Below are positions 1-8,624 of a DNA stretch of 64,000 nt, piece after piece (positions within the stretch are counted from its first letter, which is position 1; each line of letters opens with the position of its first letter). A program made the translations under genes and the position numbers. The DNA lies in the NCBI RefSeq assembly GCF_011742165.1, contig NZ_JAAQTO010000013.1, positions 1 through 64,000 of the forward strand, read 5' to 3'. A model generated the notes under the pieces. That model did no database searches, had not been told where the DNA came from, and was given only the letters and a program-made list of their open reading frames with translations. The DNA is from Billgrantia bachuensis (GTDB lineage Bacteria; Pseudomonadota; Gammaproteobacteria; Pseudomonadales; Halomonadaceae).

Positions 1-80
1 GTCTCGCGTGACCTGTCTGTCTCGCCGTGCAGGGTACACAAGCTCGCCGCTGCGGCCAATGGCAGGCATAATGCATCGCC

Positions 81-821
81 ATGACCAACCCAACGCCTTC
101 TGCCACCGGCCTCACGATGCAACCCATAGGGCACATCGAGAGCGACTTCCCCGACAAGTTCGGCGTACCGCGCCAGCCCGGCCTGGCATCGGTTGCACAC
201 GCTGAGCTGATCCTCGTCTCCCCCTACGACGACCCTTTGGCGGTGCGTGGCCTCGACGCCTTCAGTCACCTGTGGCTGACCTTCGTCTTTCATCACAGCC
301 CCGAGCGCTGGACGCCACTCGTTCGCCCGCCGCGCCTCGGCGGTAATGCCAAGGTCGGCGTCTTCGCCAGCCGCAGCACCCACCGCCCCAACCGGCTGGG
401 ACTGTCACTGGTGGAGTTGCTCGAGATCGATACCAGCCATGGGGTACGCCTGGTGCTGGGCGGCTGCGATCTGGTCAGCGGCACCCCAGTGCTCGATATC
501 AAGCCCTACCTGCCTTGGGTGGAGGCGCGCACCGATGCTCGCGCCGGCTACGCACCCGAGGCACCATCGTTATTGGAAGTACGCTTCAGCGACGCGGCCG
601 AGGCGGTGCTGGCCGCGCGTTCCGACGGGACCTCACTGCGCGAACTGATTCGACAAGTTCTGGCCCAGGACCCGCGCCCCGCCTATCGCAATGGCGCGGA
701 GGAGAGGGTCTATGGCGTGCGCCTGCGCGACATAGACGTGCGCTTTCAAGCCATGGAAGATGCCTCAAGAAATATCGTGCTACGGGTGGTCGACATCGTC
801 TCTCCCTCGCCCGAGGCATGA
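81..821 (+). CDS. trmO: tRNA (N6-threonylcarbamoyladenosine(37)-N6)-methyltransferase TrmO
   Basis: A 246-residue protein of the TsaA/YaeB (TrmO) family, which uses S-adenosylmethionine to methylate t6A37 in certain threonine tRNAs in the cytoplasm. The N-terminal TsaA beta-barrel domain is plain: a start of the type QPIGHIESDF, then DKFGVPRQPGL, then HLWLTFVFHH and the family signature FASRSTHRPNRLGLS (around residues 96-110). The rest matches the C-terminal extension found in proteobacterial TrmO proteins, and the length fits. The start at 81 has no strong ribosome binding site; an in-frame ATG at 117, just before QPIGHIES, is an equally good start. The gene stands alone on the plus strand, followed by an unrelated small acidic protein. 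Family call is firm; substrate is by family knowledge. Confidence 0.93.
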   Translation: MTNPTPSATGLTMQPIGHIESDFPDKFGVPRQPGLASVAHAELILVSPYDDPLAVRGLDAFSHLWLTFVFHHSPERWTPLVRPPRLGGNAKVGVFASRSTHRPNRLGLSLVELLEIDTSHGVRLVLGGCDLVSGTPVLDIKPYLPWVEARTDARAGYAPEAPSLLEVRFSDAAEAVLAARSDGTSLRELIRQVLAQDPRPAYRNGAEERVYGVRLRDIDVRFQAMEDASRNIVLRVVDIVSPSPEA

Positions 822-889
822 CCGACCGGCCGCCTTGGCCTACGCTGATCGATGCGAGTCCGTTCACCATGGCAAGAGAGGATAGGGAC

Positions 890-1231
890 ATGCCTTTGTC
901 ACTGGAGGGCTACGTCGTCCTGAGGATCAACGACGGCAGCAGGGAGAATCTCCGCGTGGATGCTGCGGAGTTCGTCTACAAGGAGGGCGGGATGCGGATT
1001 CTCGGAGACCAATGCACCCAGCATGAATTTCTCTATACCTACGAGGACGACCCCCGCTTCGAGCTGGCGCTCACTGCGACGGCACTGAATGGCGAGATCG
1101 AGGGCAGCAGCCTCGTCATCGACGCCAGAGGGAACGTCGAGGTCGAAGAGGAGGAGAACTCTCTGGTGGTCAGGTTCGAGCACGACCCGGACCAGGACGA
1201 CGAACCGCTGACGCCGGTTTCAAGCAACTGA
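890..1231 (+). CDS. Small acidic conserved hypothetical protein (113 aa)
   Basis: Encodes a 113-residue, strongly acidic cytosolic protein with no signal peptide or membrane segment. I chose the ATG at 890 because a purine-rich ribosome binding site (GAGAGGATAGGG) lies directly upstream; the reading frame stays open further upstream but overlaps trmO. The C-terminal 30 residues are dominated by Glu and Asp (run VEVEEEEN, then HDPDQDDEP), which is typical of the acidic proteomes of salt-tolerant bacteria. The middle holds alternating hydrophobic residues that suggest beta strands. I do not recognise a family and assign no function. It sits 68 bp after trmO in the same direction, so co-transcription is possible. 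Confidence 0.7.
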   Translation: MPLSLEGYVVLRINDGSRENLRVDAAEFVYKEGGMRILGDQCTQHEFLYTYEDDPRFELALTATALNGEIEGSSLVIDARGNVEVEEEENSLVVRFEHDPDQDDEPLTPVSSN

Positions 1232-1351
1232 GGCGGGGCTACGCCGCCGCCCTTCGCCCCGGATGCACCAGCAGCGCTGTGCTGAATGCCGCCCGCGGGA
1301 GAGGGACGGCGTCTACCGCCCCTCCCAGGCCTGTCGGACGCCTTGCGGTTA

Positions 1352-2065
1352 TCAGTCGAACCGAACCCCGATGCGGCGACCGACTTCCTCGTAGGCCTCG
1401 ATCACCCCACCCAGCCCTTGGCGGAAGCGATCCTTGTCCATCTTGTTGCGCGTCTCGGCATCCCATAGACGACAGCCGTCCGGCGAGAACTCGTCACCCA
1501 GCACGATCCGGCCCTTGAATAGGCCGAACTCCAGCTTGTAATCCACCAGCAGCAGGCCGCCGTCAATGAACAGCTGCTTGAGCACGTCATTGACCCTGAA
1601 GGTCAGCGCCTTCATCTCGGCGAGCTGTGCGGGCGTGGCCCAGCCGAAGGTCTCGGCGAGCGACTCGTTGATCATCGGGTCGTGCAGTGCATCGTTCTTG
1701 AGGAACAGCTCGAAGGTGGGCGGGGTGAGTTCACTTCCCTCCTCCACGCCGAGGCGCTTGACCAGGCCACCGGCGGCGATGTTGCGCACCACGCACTCCA
1801 CCTGGATCATCTCGAGCTTCTTGACCAGGCTCTCGGTATCGGAAAGGCGCTTCTCGAAGTGGGTGGGAATGCCCGCCGCTGCCAGTTTTTCCATGATGAA
1901 GGCATTGAAGCGGTTGTTGACCATGCCCTTGCGAGCCAGCGATTCCATGCGCTCGCCGTCGAAGGCACTGGTATCGTCACGGAAATGAAGGACGAGCAGG
2001 TCGGGATCGTCGGTGGCATACACCGATTTGGCCTTGCCGGCGTAGAGTTCTTGGCGCTTTTCCAT
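1352..2065 (-). CDS. purC: Phosphoribosylaminoimidazole-succinocarboxamide synthase
   Basis: SAICAR synthetase (237 residues) joins CAIR with aspartate using ATP, step 8 of de novo purine synthesis. The N-terminus [18 protein letters not shown] is the conserved nucleotide-binding start of the family, followed by [12 protein letters not shown] and [12 protein letters not shown]. Further on, [18 protein letters not shown] and [12 protein letters not shown] with [12 protein letters not shown] are the canonical substrate-binding motifs. I start the gene at 2065 ([10 protein letters not shown]), where a GGAG ribosome binding site lies upstream; the frame is open for 51 more codons but these do not resemble the family. 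In many gammaproteobacteria purC follows dapA-bamC; here a metallo-hydrolase gene is inserted between bamC and purC. Confidence 0.97.
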   Translation of the reverse strand: MEKRQELYAGKAKSVYATDDPDLLVLHFRDDTSAFDGERMESLARKGMVNNRFNAFIMEKLAAAGIPTHFEKRLSDTESLVKKLEMIQVECVVRNIAAGGLVKRLGVEEGSELTPPTFELFLKNDALHDPMINESLAETFGWATPAQLAEMKALTFRVNDVLKQLFIDGGLLLVDYKLEFGLFKGRIVLGDEFSPDGCRLWDAETRNKMDKDRFRQGLGGVIEAYEEVGRRIGVRFD

Positions 2066-2109
2066 GGGGATCTCCAGAAGGGATGAAGGCATGACCAGAG
2101 GATGGCAAT

Positions 2110-2916
2110 TCAGGTGATCGCCTGCCAATCCAGCCCGCTGTCCTGGGCGGCGATCGTCAGACGTGAGCCGTCGCCGTCGAGCAGCGGCGTCAGGGTCTCG
2201 AGGACGAGCTCGGGGCAATTGTTGTGCTCGGAAAGATGCGAGCAGACGATGCGCTGCAGGCGATCGAGGCCCAGGCGCTGGAGCAGCGCCGCCGCCTGGA
2301 CGTTGGCCAGGTGCCCCCAGTTGCCACCAACCCTGCGCTTGAGCCGCGGTGGGTAGGGCCCGACCTCGAGCATGTAACGATCATGGTTGCACTCGAGTAT
2401 CAGCGCATCGCAGCCGCTGAAGGCTTCGACGACATGATCGGTGGGTTGGCCCAGGTCGGTCAGCACGCCAAGATGGCAGCCGCGCGATTCGAAGCGGAAC
2501 TGGACCGGCTCACGGGCATCGTGTGGCACCGTGAACGGATCGATCACGAGGCTCCTGACCGCGAAGCGCGATTGCGGCGTGATCCAATGGCGGCAAGGCA
2601 CCTCGCCCAGACGTCCCGAGAGCCATGTACCCGGCGTGATGTAGACCGGCACGGCATAGCGCCGCGCCAGAGGGCCGACACCGCGCAAGTGATCGCCATG
2701 CTCGTGGGTCACCAGCACGGCATCGAGCTGGCGCGGATGCAGGCCAAGACGCGCCAGCCGTCGCTCGGTCTCGCGCAGGCCGAAACCGCAGTCGACCAGC
2801 ACCATGGTCTCGTCGTCGCTGACCAGGGTGGCGTTGCCCTTGCTGCCGCTACCGAGCGAGGCAAAGCGAAGCTTGCCCATGGCCGGCGACGGCTCGTTGG
2901 CCTGCCCCTGCTGCAT
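2110..2916 (-). CDS. MBL-fold metallo-hydrolase (YycJ/WalJ-like)
   Basis: A 268-residue metallo-beta-lactamase fold hydrolase. The zinc motif THEHGDH (His71, His73, Asp75, His76) is intact, preceded by [11 protein letters not shown] and VDCGFG, which are typical of the YycJ/WalJ group of phosphodiesterase-like MBL proteins. Family members act on nucleic acids or cyclic nucleotides, but the substrate here cannot be read from sequence. The ATG at 2916 overlaps the TGA stop of bamC by one base (TGATG), which favours translational coupling; an internal ATG at 2880 directly before [11 protein letters not shown] is the alternative start. The gene lies between bamC and purC in one minus-strand run from dapA. 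Confidence 0.85.
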   Translation of the reverse strand: MQQGQANEPSPAMGKLRFASLGSGSKGNATLVSDDETMVLVDCGFGLRETERRLARLGLHPRQLDAVLVTHEHGDHLRGVGPLARRYAVPVYITPGTWLSGRLGEVPCRHWITPQSRFAVRSLVIDPFTVPHDAREPVQFRFESRGCHLGVLTDLGQPTDHVVEAFSGCDALILECNHDRYMLEVGPYPPRLKRRVGGNWGHLANVQAAALLQRLGLDRLQRIVCSHLSEHNNCPELVLETLTPLLDGDGSRLTIAAQDSGLDWQAIT

Positions 2917-3887
2917 CAGCGCAGCAGGCCCGACACCCGCTCGAGAAGCTCGCGGGCGTCCCTTTCGGTGAAGCGCCGCTCGCTCTCGTTGACGGCACGC
3001 AGCGTGGTGCGCTCGGGGCCGTCGAACTCCAGTACCAGGCGAATCTGCTGGGGCATCTGGCGCACGTCGGGGCTCAAGATGATCTGAAGCATGCCGCGGT
3101 CACGCTCGGAGGCGGTCATGTAGTTGACCAGGAAGTCGTGCTGCTGCGGATTCTGCTCGAGCAGCTCACGCCGGTTCTCCACGCTGAAGTCGGCTTCCAG
3201 TTGATGGTTCAGTTCGGCCCAGACGCGGTCGATGTCGAGCGGAATGCGTACGACCCACTCGCCGCTGTCGAGCTGCTCGAAGCGCAGGCGATCCTCGCGC
3301 GACATCTGCTGCCCAGCCAGCGACGCGGCACTGGCACTCTCGCTGCGTGCGCTGAAGTGCTGTTCCAACGCATCGAGACAGGCCGCCACCGGACGCCCAT
3401 TCTGCTCGCAGCGAACCTCGCTGTCGCCGGCGCGCAGCCCCTGGCTCACGCTCAGCCGGCCCTGGGCCGTCTCCAGCACGCCTCGGGCGTCGTCGCTGGA
3501 CTGGACCTGCAAGCCGCGAGCACGGGCGAAATCCTGCAGCTGCGGCCACACCATGCCCGGGTCTGAGCCGACCACCAGCCAGCGATCATTGCCGATCTCC
3601 CGCCGCTCGACGAAGTCCCGCTCCACCGCACCGCCCGATGCCAGGCGCTCCGGGCTGGGAGCGCTGAAACGCTCGCCGTCGGAGCGCAAGCTGCCTTGAG
3701 CCTCCGGTACCGGCATGGCGTCGCGATAACGCTGCTCGTTGCGCCCTTGCGGCAGGACCAGAGGCGCACTGCGCTGGGCCTTCACGTAATCGATGTTGCG
3801 GTCGTCATAGAAGCCTTCGCGGGCACAGCCAGCAGTGGCCAGGGCAGCGAGAGCCACCAGCGGCATCCATTTCAGCGCAGAATTCAT
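2916..3887 (-). CDS. bamC: Outer membrane assembly lipoprotein BamC
   Basis: A 323-residue lipoprotein of the NlpB/BamC family, a partner of the BamA complex that inserts beta-barrel proteins into the outer membrane. The N-terminus has a lipoprotein signal: a hydrophobic stretch ending in ATAGC, with Cys21 as the likely lipidated residue. An unstructured, proline- and glutamine-rich segment follows, then two helix-grip domains (roughly 95-200 and 210-320). The start YDDRNIDYVKAQ matches the conserved BamC N-terminal segment that binds BamD. The gene lies directly downstream of dapA, the known dapA-bamC(nlpB)-purC arrangement, which supports the call beyond the diverged sequence. Confidence 0.9.
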   Translation of the reverse strand: MNSALKWMPLVALAALATAGCAREGFYDDRNIDYVKAQRSAPLVLPQGRNEQRYRDAMPVPEAQGSLRSDGERFSAPSPERLASGGAVERDFVERREIGNDRWLVVGSDPGMVWPQLQDFARARGLQVQSSDDARGVLETAQGRLSVSQGLRAGDSEVRCEQNGRPVAACLDALEQHFSARSESASAASLAGQQMSREDRLRFEQLDSGEWVVRIPLDIDRVWAELNHQLEADFSVENRRELLEQNPQQHDFLVNYMTASERDRGMLQIILSPDVRQMPQQIRLVLEFDGPERTTLRAVNESERRFTERDARELLERVSGLLR

Positions 3888-3939
3888 GCATTCACCTTGC
3901 AGTCAGATTATCGGGGCGGCGGGAGCTTTCCAGGCCGCC

Positions 3940-4824
3940 TCAATCGTCGATTACGCCAGCCAGTTGCAGGGCCTCGTCCACCGTCGCATGGTACTTGCCG
4001 GACAGCCAGGTAAGCGGCAGACGAATGCCCTGCTCGATCATGCCCATGCGGTGCAGCGCCCACTTGACCGGAATCGGGTTGGACTCGATGCCCAGGTTGG
4101 TATGCAGCGGCATCAGCCGGGTGTTGATCTGGTGAGCGCGATCGGCGTCACCGGCGACCGCGGCAACGCACAGCTCGTGCATGGCCTTGGGCGCCACGTT
4201 GGCGGTAACCGAGATGTCGCCGTTGCCGCCCATCAGCATGAACTCGCAGGCGGTACCGTCGTCACCGGAGTAGAGCATGAAACCGCTGCCCTCGAGCCGC
4301 GCGATGAGGTCTTCGGCACGCTCGAGGTTGCCGGTGGCATCCTTGAGTCCGACGATGTTGCCGACCTCGGCCAGGCGCAACACGGTTTCGTTGTAGAGAT
4401 CGGAGCAGGTGCGGCCGGGCACATTGTAGAGAATTACCGGAAGACGGCTGCCCTCGGCCACCGCCTTGAAGTGGCGATACAGCCCCTCCTGGGTAGGCTT
4501 GTTGTAGTAGGGACAGACCGACAGGCAGTAGTCGGCGCCCACTTCGCTGGCATAGCGCGCCAGTTCCACGGCTTCGGAAGTGGCATTTGCCCCGGTACCG
4601 GCGATGACCGGAATGCGGCCATTGACCTCTTCCACCACGGCGCGAATCACGTCGAAATGCTCGGCGAAGGACATGGTGGTCGGCTCACCGGTAGTGCCGG
4701 CGGCGACGATGCCGTCGGTACCGTTCTCCAGGTGGAAGTTCACCAAGCGGCGCAACGCCTCCCAGTCGATATCGCCATTGGCCTTCATCGGCGTCGCCAG
4801 GGCGACGATACTGCCAGTGATCAT
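3940..4824 (-). CDS. dapA: 4-hydroxy-tetrahydrodipicolinate synthase
   Basis: DapA (294 residues) condenses pyruvate with aspartate semialdehyde, the first committed step of lysine and diaminopimelate synthesis. The family features are complete: GTTGEPTT near residue 43, the tyrosine in [10 protein letters not shown] (Tyr133), and the Schiff-base lysine in [10 protein letters not shown] (Lys161). Length and positions match the enterobacterial enzyme closely. It heads the minus-strand run dapA-bamC-MBL-purC, with 52 bp before bamC. The 181 bp between dapA and the divergent bcp must hold both promoters, but I could not pick convincing -35/-10 boxes there. Confidence 0.97.
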   Translation of the reverse strand: MITGSIVALATPMKANGDIDWEALRRLVNFHLENGTDGIVAAGTTGEPTTMSFAEHFDVIRAVVEEVNGRIPVIAGTGANATSEAVELARYASEVGADYCLSVCPYYNKPTQEGLYRHFKAVAEGSRLPVILYNVPGRTCSDLYNETVLRLAEVGNIVGLKDATGNLERAEDLIARLEGSGFMLYSGDDGTACEFMLMGGNGDISVTANVAPKAMHELCVAAVAGDADRAHQINTRLMPLHTNLGIESNPIPVKWALHRMGMIEQGIRLPLTWLSGKYHATVDEALQLAGVIDD

Positions 4825-5005
4825 CCTCTCTTCCTCTGCAATAGCCGCTCATGCCGCACTCGGGTGTCGTATCGACAGGACCACGAGCAAAGGGTAAATG
4901 GTACTCAGGCGGCACAGGCCTGTACAGCACGGCCGACGCGCACTTTGACAGCACTCGCCGGGCTGCGTGTAATGAAGCGCTTTCCACCCCGTCAAGGAGC
5001 CCCTC

Positions 5006-5482
5006 ATGACGCTAGCCATCGGTCAATCCGTGCCCGACTTCAGCGCCGCCGCCACCGGCGACACTACCGTCACGCTGTCCGCCCTCAAGGGTCGCCAGGT
5101 GGTGATCTACTTCTACCCCAAGGCCAGCACCCCGGGCTGCACCACAGAAGGCGGAGACTTCCGCGACCGCAAGGCCGAGTTCGACGCGGCCAATACCGTC
5201 ATCCTCGGCGCCTCGCGCGATGGCATCCGCGCCCAGGAGAACTTCAAGGCCAAGCAGGCGTTCAACTTCGAGTTGATTTCCGACAAGGACGAGGAAATCT
5301 GCAAACTGTTCGACGTCATCAAGCTGAAGAAGTTGTATGGCAAGGAGCATCTCGGCATCGAACGCAGCACCTTCCTGATCGATGCCGAAGGCAAGCTTGC
5401 CCGCGAATGGCGCGGCGTCAAGGTCAAGGGGCACGCTCAGGAAGTTCTCGAAGCTGCCCAGGCACTGCATACCGCCAACTGA
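5006..5482 (+). CDS. bcp: Thioredoxin-dependent peroxiredoxin (BCP/PrxQ type)
   Basis: A 158-residue peroxiredoxin that reduces hydrogen and organic peroxides in the cytoplasm. The peroxidatic cysteine is Cys45 in the motif KASTPGCTTEG, at the position known from BCP/PrxQ proteins. In many relatives a resolving cysteine sits five residues later (Cys50); here that position is Gly50. Cys99 in EEICKLF is the only other cysteine seen and may serve as resolving partner or be structural, so the enzyme may work as an atypical or 1-Cys peroxiredoxin. It is divergent from dapA and convergent with the AI-2E family gene, with a hairpin between the two stops. The bcp/perM/tusA/bepA/nadA neighbourhood is the order known from Pseudomonas. 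Confidence 0.93.
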   Translation: MTLAIGQSVPDFSAAATGDTTVTLSALKGRQVVIYFYPKASTPGCTTEGGDFRDRKAEFDAANTVILGASRDGIRAQENFKAKQAFNFELISDKDEEICKLFDVIKLKKLYGKEHLGIERSTFLIDAEGKLAREWRGVKVKGHAQEVLEAAQALHTAN

Positions 5483-5497
5483 ACCCAGCCGAGATCA

Positions 5498-5525
5498 GCG
5501 CCCCGCCGGCACCCGGCCGGGGCGC
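5498..5525. terminator. Bidirectional GC-rich hairpin between convergent genes
   Basis: An inverted repeat, GCGCCCCG..CGG with a four-base loop and the matching CCGG..GGGGCGC, lies between the stop of bcp (plus) and the stop of the AI-2E family gene (minus). The stem has one bulge and no T-run on either side, so it is a likely but not classical intrinsic terminator. Confidence 0.55.
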
Positions 5526-5527
5526 CC

Positions 5528-6637
5528 TCACTCCTCGAACTGTTGCTCCAGCTCGACGGGCTGGAGCGAGTCATGGTACTGCCGGATTCCTCTTGGCCAG
5601 GCATAGACCAGGGCCTTGAGCAGTGTGGCCAGGGGAATGGCGAAGAAAATGCCCCAGAAGCCCCAGATTCCACCGAAGAACAGCACCGCCACGATGATCG
5701 ACACAGGATGCAGATTGACCGCCTCGGAGAACAGGATCGGCACCAGCACGTTGCCATCCAGCGCCTGGATCACGCCATAGGCGAACAACACGTAGAGGAA
5801 CTGGTCGCTCATGCCGAAATGAAAGCCCGCTACGGCGGCCACCGGCAGGGTCGCCACGGCGGCGCCGATGTAGGGTACCAGTACCGAGCAGCCCACCAGT
5901 ACCGCAAGCAGCGCCGAATACGGCAAGCCGAAGAAGGCGAAGGTGAAGAACGATACGGTGCCGACGATGATGATCTCGATGAACTTGCCGCGCACGTAGT
6001 TGGCGATCTGGTTGTCCATCTCCTGCCAGATACGCGTCATCAGCGAGCGCTGCTGGGGCAGCAGCGACAGGCAGAAATTCACTAGTTGATCGCGGTCCTT
6101 GAGCAGGAAGAAGACCAGAATCGGCACCAGCACCAGGTAGATGATCAGGGCCAGCAAGTTACCCAGCGAGGCCAGCGATAGCGACAGCGCGCGCTGGCCG
6201 AACTGGGTCAGCTCGCGGCCGGCGACGGCGATCCACTCCTGTACCTGGTCCGGCGTGACCAGGTTGGGATAACGCTCCTGGAGCTCATCCAGCCAGCGCT
6301 GGCCACTGGCGACGATGCGCGGCGTCTCCTGAACCAGGCTGACGAGCTGATTCCATATCAACGGCATCAGGATGAAGGCCAGCGCCAGCAGCACGCCGAT
6401 GAAGGCCAGGAAGATCAGCGTCACGGCCAACAGGTGAGGCACGCCGCGTCGTGTCAGGGCGTTGACGCCGCCCTGCAGCAGGAAGGCGATCACCAGAGCG
6501 GTGAGGAACGGCGCCAGCATGCGGCCGAACAGAATCACTACGGCGAAGCCCAATATCAGCAGCACCAGCAGGATCACCGCCTCCTCGTCGGAGAAGTAGT
6601 GCTCGATCCAGCCCTTGAACACATCGCGCAGGATCAT
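5528..6637 (-). CDS. AI-2E family / PerM-type membrane transporter
   Basis: A 369-residue inner membrane protein of the AI-2E transporter (PF01594, PerM/YdiK) family. About eight hydrophobic segments are visible, including ILLVLLILGFAVVILFG, the pair around LLAVTLIFLAFIGVLLA, and a long central soluble-type helix region before VPILVFFLLKDRD, a family hallmark. The PYIGAAVATLPV and DGNVLVPILFSEAVNLHP motifs near the end are characteristic. Members have been linked to autoinducer-2 export or Na+/H+ exchange, so the substrate is open; in a halophile ion exchange is as plausible. Its ATG overlaps the stop of the tusA-like gene in an ATGA, so the two are translationally coupled. Confidence 0.85.
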   Translation of the reverse strand: MILRDVFKGWIEHYFSDEEAVILLVLLILGFAVVILFGRMLAPFLTALVIAFLLQGGVNALTRRGVPHLLAVTLIFLAFIGVLLALAFILMPLIWNQLVSLVQETPRIVASGQRWLDELQERYPNLVTPDQVQEWIAVAGRELTQFGQRALSLSLASLGNLLALIIYLVLVPILVFFLLKDRDQLVNFCLSLLPQQRSLMTRIWQEMDNQIANYVRGKFIEIIIVGTVSFFTFAFFGLPYSALLAVLVGCSVLVPYIGAAVATLPVAAVAGFHFGMSDQFLYVLFAYGVIQALDGNVLVPILFSEAVNLHPVSIIVAVLFFGGIWGFWGIFFAIPLATLLKALVYAWPRGIRQYHDSLQPVELEQQFEE

Positions 6638-6882
6638 GAGGTGGGCTCCTCGCCCTTGCGCAGCCAGTAGTGGTAGACCTCGCCGCGCTCCTCACGCGCC
6701 ATCAGCTCGTGGATGCTGTTGTCGGCAAAGGTCTCGAAGTCGCGCCAGGAGCCGGCATCGGTCGCCAGGATCTCGAGTACTTGGCCGGGCTTCAACCGAG
6801 CCAGTGCCTGCTTCGCCTTGAGCAGAGGCAGCGGGCAGGGCAGGCCACAAGCATCGAGCACATCATCTGGTTGCACAGCCAT
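6634..6882 (-). CDS. TusA-family sulfur carrier protein
   Basis: An 82-residue TusA/SirA-fold protein. The family motif is DACGLPCPLPLLKAKQAL, with the catalytic persulfide cysteine at Cys16 in CPLP and a second cysteine four residues before. TusA-like proteins relay sulfur for thio-modification of tRNA or molybdenum cofactor and Fe-S metabolism. In Pseudomonas the homologue in this neighbourhood (between perM and bepA) is a TusA-like protein linked to molybdenum enzymes; I infer a similar role from position. The start at 6882 is chosen because GGGAGA precedes it by five bases; the frame is open 19 codons further. Its stop overlaps the start of the AI-2E family gene by four bases. Confidence 0.88.
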   Translation of the reverse strand: MAVQPDDVLDACGLPCPLPLLKAKQALARLKPGQVLEILATDAGSWRDFETFADNSIHELMAREERGEVYHYWLRKGEEPTS

Positions 6883-7028
6883 GTCGTCTCCCGAAAAATA
6901 ACCAACGCTTATGCGCATCGGGCCATGCCCTTGCAACAAAGCGCAAAACCCTTGAGATTTAAAGGCACTTTGCAGGCCGAATCAATGTCGGATAGAGAAC
7001 TGATCGCCGCTTCGAACGAGACTGGCAC

Positions 7029-8483
7029 ATGCTGCGCAAGACCCGATACTGCCTGACCACCGGTGCCATCGCGCTGGCCTTGGGCCTGGCTGCCCCCGCC
7101 CCGGCTAGCGCTACGGAGGATTATGGACTGCCCAGCCTGACCGGCAGCAGCCAGGCCATCACCGGCGAGGAGTTCCGCCTGGGTCGCGCCTGGCTGCGCC
7201 AGTTTCGTGCCCGCACTCCCAGTTGGCAGGACCCCATCGCACAGGAATACGTGGAATCGCTGGTGTCACGCCTGCTGCCTCACAGCGGGCTTACCGGCTC
7301 CAGCACCGTCGTCACACTGGTGGATAACCGGGCCCTCAACGCCTTCGCCGTGCCGGGTGGCGTCATTGGCGTCAATGCCGGCCTGTTCGCCTTCGCCAGA
7401 GAAGAGGATGCCGTCGCCTCGGTGCTGGCCCACGAACTGGGGCACCTCTCCCAGCGCCACTACTCACGCGGCCGGGCGCGCGCCGAGCAGACCCAGTTGC
7501 CGGCCATGGCGGCGATGCTGGCCGGAATGCTGATCGCCGCCAGCGGCGGCGGTGACGCCGGCATCGCTGCCGCCATGGGCTCCCAGGCCGCCTTCATTCA
7601 GGATCAGTTGGCCTACTCGCGGCGCTTCGAACAGGAGGCCGACCGCCTCGGCCTGCAGACCATGGCCCAGGCCGGCTTCGACCCCGATGCCATGGTCAGG
7701 ATGTTCCGAGCCATGCAGCGCCAAGTGAGCCTGCAGGGCGGCAACCCACCGGAGTTCCTGCTCACCCACCCGCTGACCGAGTCGCGCATCAGCGATGCCG
7801 AGTCCCGCGCCTCTCAGCTCGAGCCGATGCGCCCTCGCGACGACGACCCGACCTACCACCTGGTGCGCGCCCGGGCGTTGCTGGCGGTGAATCAGCGCGA
7901 CCCGCAGCAGGCGGCGACACGCCTGGCCCAGGATGACGCCCCGGCAGAGGCCAGGCGCTATCTCGACGCCCTGATCGACGCCCACCACGGCCGGACCGAC
8001 AGCGCTCTCAGCCAACTCGACAGCCTGGCACGAGAGCTGCCCGACCTGGCGCTGCTGCCGGTCAGCGCCGCCGAGGTCGCCTTCGAGGCAGGCCGCTACG
8101 ACGACGCCACCGAGCGCAGCCGACGCCTGCTGCGCCTGATGCCGGGCCACATGCCGGCTACCCGTATACTGGGCGAAGCGCTGCTGCAGCGCGACCCCAA
8201 CGAGGCCTATCGAATCCTGAATGAGCTGGCCAACCGCCGTCCCGAGGACCCGCAGGTCTTCACCCTGCTCGCCGAAGCCGCCGGCCGCAGCGGCCGCGAG
8301 GCCTGGGGCCACCTGGCCCGGGCCGAGCAGATGCAGCTCACCGGCGAGATCGACCGTGCCATCCGTCAGCTCGACGTGGCCCGCCGAGTGGCGGAACAGA
8401 GCGGCGCGACCAACGCCCTGGCGCGCATCGAGCAGCGGCGGGAGGATTTCGTCGGTTACCGGGAGACGATGGAGAAGTTCTAA
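7029..8483 (+). CDS. bepA: Periplasmic M48 metalloprotease/chaperone BepA
   Basis: A 484-residue secreted zinc protease that degrades or helps assemble stalled outer-membrane proteins such as LptD. A signal peptide ending in PAPASA (around residue 28) is followed by the M48 domain. The zinc motif HELGH (His135, Glu136, His139) and the third ligand in RFEQEADRLG are intact, as is the loop AFAVPGGVIGVN. From about residue 280 the protein is helical and TPR-like, as in BepA. It starts divergently from the tusA-like gene with 146 bp between, and is the last plus-strand gene before the convergent nadA. Confidence 0.93.
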   Translation: MLRKTRYCLTTGAIALALGLAAPAPASATEDYGLPSLTGSSQAITGEEFRLGRAWLRQFRARTPSWQDPIAQEYVESLVSRLLPHSGLTGSSTVVTLVDNRALNAFAVPGGVIGVNAGLFAFAREEDAVASVLAHELGHLSQRHYSRGRARAEQTQLPAMAAMLAGMLIAASGGGDAGIAAAMGSQAAFIQDQLAYSRRFEQEADRLGLQTMAQAGFDPDAMVRMFRAMQRQVSLQGGNPPEFLLTHPLTESRISDAESRASQLEPMRPRDDDPTYHLVRARALLAVNQRDPQQAATRLAQDDAPAEARRYLDALIDAHHGRTDSALSQLDSLARELPDLALLPVSAAEVAFEAGRYDDATERSRRLLRLMPGHMPATRILGEALLQRDPNEAYRILNELANRRPEDPQVFTLLAEAAGRSGREAWGHLARAEQMQLTGEIDRAIRQLDVARRVAEQSGATNALARIEQRREDFVGYRETMEKF

Positions 8484-8624
8484 AAGAGGAAAGATGGAAG
8501 AGCGAAGAAGGAAGAACAGATGAGATGAGGCAAGCTTGTGCTTTCCTCATCTCGTGCAGCTGCATAACACTTGGCACCATCTTCCATCTTCCTTCTTCAG
8601 GCTGCGAAGCAGCCTTCTCTGCAC
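8484..8624. repeat. Nested purine/pyrimidine inverted repeat between bepA and nadA
   Basis: The 141 bp between the convergent bepA and nadA stops are highly structured. An outer perfect 12-bp inverted repeat, GAAGAAGGAAGA at 8504-8515 and TCTTCCTTCTTC at 8587-8598, encloses an inner 9-bp hairpin, GAGATGAGG at 8522-8530 with CCTCATCTC at 8545-8553. A third hairpin, AGGCTGC-gaa-GCAGCCT, sits at 8599-8615. One strand is almost pure purine on the left arm. It probably ends both transcripts; its nested shape also resembles a dispersed REP-like intergenic element, which would need a genome-wide search to show. Confidence 0.6.

Noticed and set aside
3835..5619. Long plus-strand open frame across bamC, dapA and bcp (594 codons)
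   Set aside because: It is antisense to dapA and overlaps bcp in another frame, has no ribosome binding site, and its composition is the His/Gln/Arg-rich pattern of a GC-rich shadow frame.
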